A DNA stretch of 64,000 bases from JBAZLV01 sp964586075 (GTDB taxonomy: Bacteria; Nitrospirota; UBA9217), in the NCBI GenBank assembly GCA_964586075.1, contig CAZPGZ010000007.1:1-64000 (forward strand), in the 5' to 3' direction. A model generated the notes under the pieces. That model worked only from the letters and a program-made list of their open reading frames with translations. It ran no database searches and was not told where the DNA came from. Shown here piece by piece: positions 63,801-64,000 of this stretch. Every line of letters begins with the position of its first letter. Positions within the stretch are counted from its first letter, which is position 1. The position numbers were made by a program, and so were the translations under genes.

Positions 63801-64000
63801 GTTTACCCGGAGCTGGTTCTGCTGGGTAGACTCCAGTTTTGAGAGTGCTTCCTGCCTCCTGGCTTTGTATTTCATGACGCCGGCTGTCTCCTCGAACAGG
63901 AAGCGGCGGTCCTGGGGCTTGGAGGAAAGAATCTGATCAACGCGCCCCTGCTCGATGATTGCATGAATCTTGGCGCCCACTCCGGCGTCCATCATGAGGT
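60804..64000 (-). CDS. smc: chromosome segregation SMC protein, N-terminal part beyond the window
   Basis: Frame open through the window end, so about the first 130-150 residues (Walker A head) are missing. What is seen: MDAGVGAKIHAIIEQGRVDQIL and LFEETAGVMKYK of the N-terminal head, a long coiled coil, a hinge (about 400-540 of the visible part: VEAVLGDRLQYVVVD, GGRSTFVPKTP, GDVVVVDTMDTAL), a second coiled coil, and the C-terminal head with signature LSGGERALTAIALLFA and Walker B PFCMLDEVDAPLDEANV. It organises and segregates the chromosome with ScpA/ScpB, not in the window. Confidence 0.96.
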   Translation of the reverse strand, partial: LMMDAGVGAKIHAIIEQGRVDQILSSKPQDRRFLFEETAGVMKYKARRQEALSKLESTQQNQLRVNDIITEVKRQVNSLDRQAKKAERYQKFRAEMKDLDHRLAAVEYSNLGQDWVAVSREFKKLEDEVTELHTALSKIEAAMEESRADALSAEHELTALQHKIHETESALNRSEHRVEISKSQIASLNEQRNRDLADITYLRQELSRITEQKTQHGDETRELEAVIQEKSSLLNEKTASLEILTQALKEKEFLLEETRAGILNALNESAAEKAKIANLQSRLTQLSEQDERDIREKQEIAAKLSELSALLAAKEQELATVASRRNAAQEERSALRARLEDAMGRKKTIESDLGAARNALAGQSSRLRSLLELEQKLEGYQKGVRTVMSAQKEASAENRFGRIHGLVADMIETDPQYELAIEAVLGDRLQYVVVDSQNDSLKAISYLKAQGGGRSTFVPKTPREIKTEPYVKNGNAGVIGTALNIVRYNDNYSHVAEYLLGDVVVVDTMDTALALWNKNGIHKTIVTLAGEIVDPWGAVTGGTVEAGGTGMLTKRREIKDLEHEVAELKTVTAGLESELKSVEDAIEADQIQETDLSQLIHSLEIDGVNKNKDCSAISDEITRTNDHAAALETASAERDLLRRDLNAGVEQASELLKNLETGHSNAQASIEAVQVEIAQQKDYLEAARAEITDIRMGLAALQEKCAAVARNLSSLVSTESDMTERLARREAEIEGIASKILEHESSISEAEVAIKEHITTLEAQRDVYNAKQEAHTVKTQALQTAEEQARHSRNDIEIAQKQLTACEVRRTELRMKIEHLKDRIWTSYHVELESIVQELGQFEINMEESALRLTELRDKIDQMGPINVDALQEYNELKERYDLLSAQQNDINESINNLKATIAKLDGETKELFVEAFNAIQEKFKEVFSLLFEGGKAELVLLDETDVLESGIEIIAQPRGKKFQAISLLSGGERALTAIALLFAAFLVKPSPFCMLDEVDAPLDEANVTRFTRLIREMSNRSQFITITHNKRTMEMADALYGITMEEPGCSRVVSVKLREEALV

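Noticed and set aside
1..64000. CRISPR arrays, insertion sequences, prophage or rRNA
   Set aside because: No regularly spaced repeats, transposase or integrase-like proteins, or rRNA segments were seen.

Overview
The window is a chromosomal stretch of a Gram-negative, probably anaerobic bacterium. Outer-membrane functions (TonB-dependent receptor, LptF/LptG, OmpA-like lipoprotein, beta-barrels) show the diderm envelope. Class III (oxygen-sensitive) ribonucleotide reductase, NikMNQO-type metal uptake and an FmdE protein fit an anaerobe. The mixture of genes resembles Desulfobacterota or Nitrospirota (Thermodesulfovibrio-like); no rRNA is present, so the phylum is not settled. Genes are densely packed, with many 4-nt ATGA/GTGA overlaps and several TTG/GTG starts.

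Layout. (1) 150-17026: a 14-gene plus-strand locus: SAM methyltransferase, ExbB, ExbD, TonB, TonB-dependent receptor, two tandem paralogous periplasmic binding proteins, FecCD permease, ATPase, an ABC-2-type exporter pair, and a complete CobN/ChlI/ChlD-type chelatase. (2) 17231-19980: promoter, cobalamin riboswitch, a small unknown ORF, and metE. (3) 20005-22685: nrdD-nrdG. (4) 22872-27590: a predicted outer-membrane barrel, cbiM-cbiN-cbiQ-cbiO (nickel/cobalt ECF transporter with a histidine-rich ATPase tail) and an FmdE protein. (5) 27694-34958: OmpA-like lipoprotein, riboflavin genes ribE-ribBA-ribH, nusB, an orphan M17_N-like protein, purB, purF. (6) 35031-37353: tRNA-Phe (minus strand) and a TPR/roadblock pair. 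(7) 37421-45025: aroQ, M24 peptidase, a QueG-like Fe-S protein, efp, accB, accC, thiE, livK, livH. (8) 45069-52937: patatin, PhoU-like protein, a PRC-MgtE_N-CBS protein with an NRAMP-family transporter, queC, flavin reductase, Crp/Fnr regulator, coaE, M50-like protease. (9) 53010-64000: lptF/lptG with two unknown genes, tlpA, a GT51 glycosyltransferase, a beta-barrel, and the C-terminal part of smc running off the end.

Main observation. The promoter of the TonB/chelatase locus (153-198) and that of the cbi operon (22872-22918) have the same architecture: TTGACAGA, then 13 bp after the -35 hexamer a GTGyTAC half-site that overlaps the -10, then 13 or 14 bp, then GTArCAy. This matches the NikR operator I recall for Geobacter-type NikR (GTGTTAC-N13/14-GTAACAC). 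The two loci therefore look like one nickel (or nickel/cobalt) regulon. That makes the first locus a candidate TonB-driven import system for a nickel complex, coupled to an ATP-dependent tetrapyrrole metal chelatase and an exporter. The pathway as a whole is inference; the individual protein families are clear.
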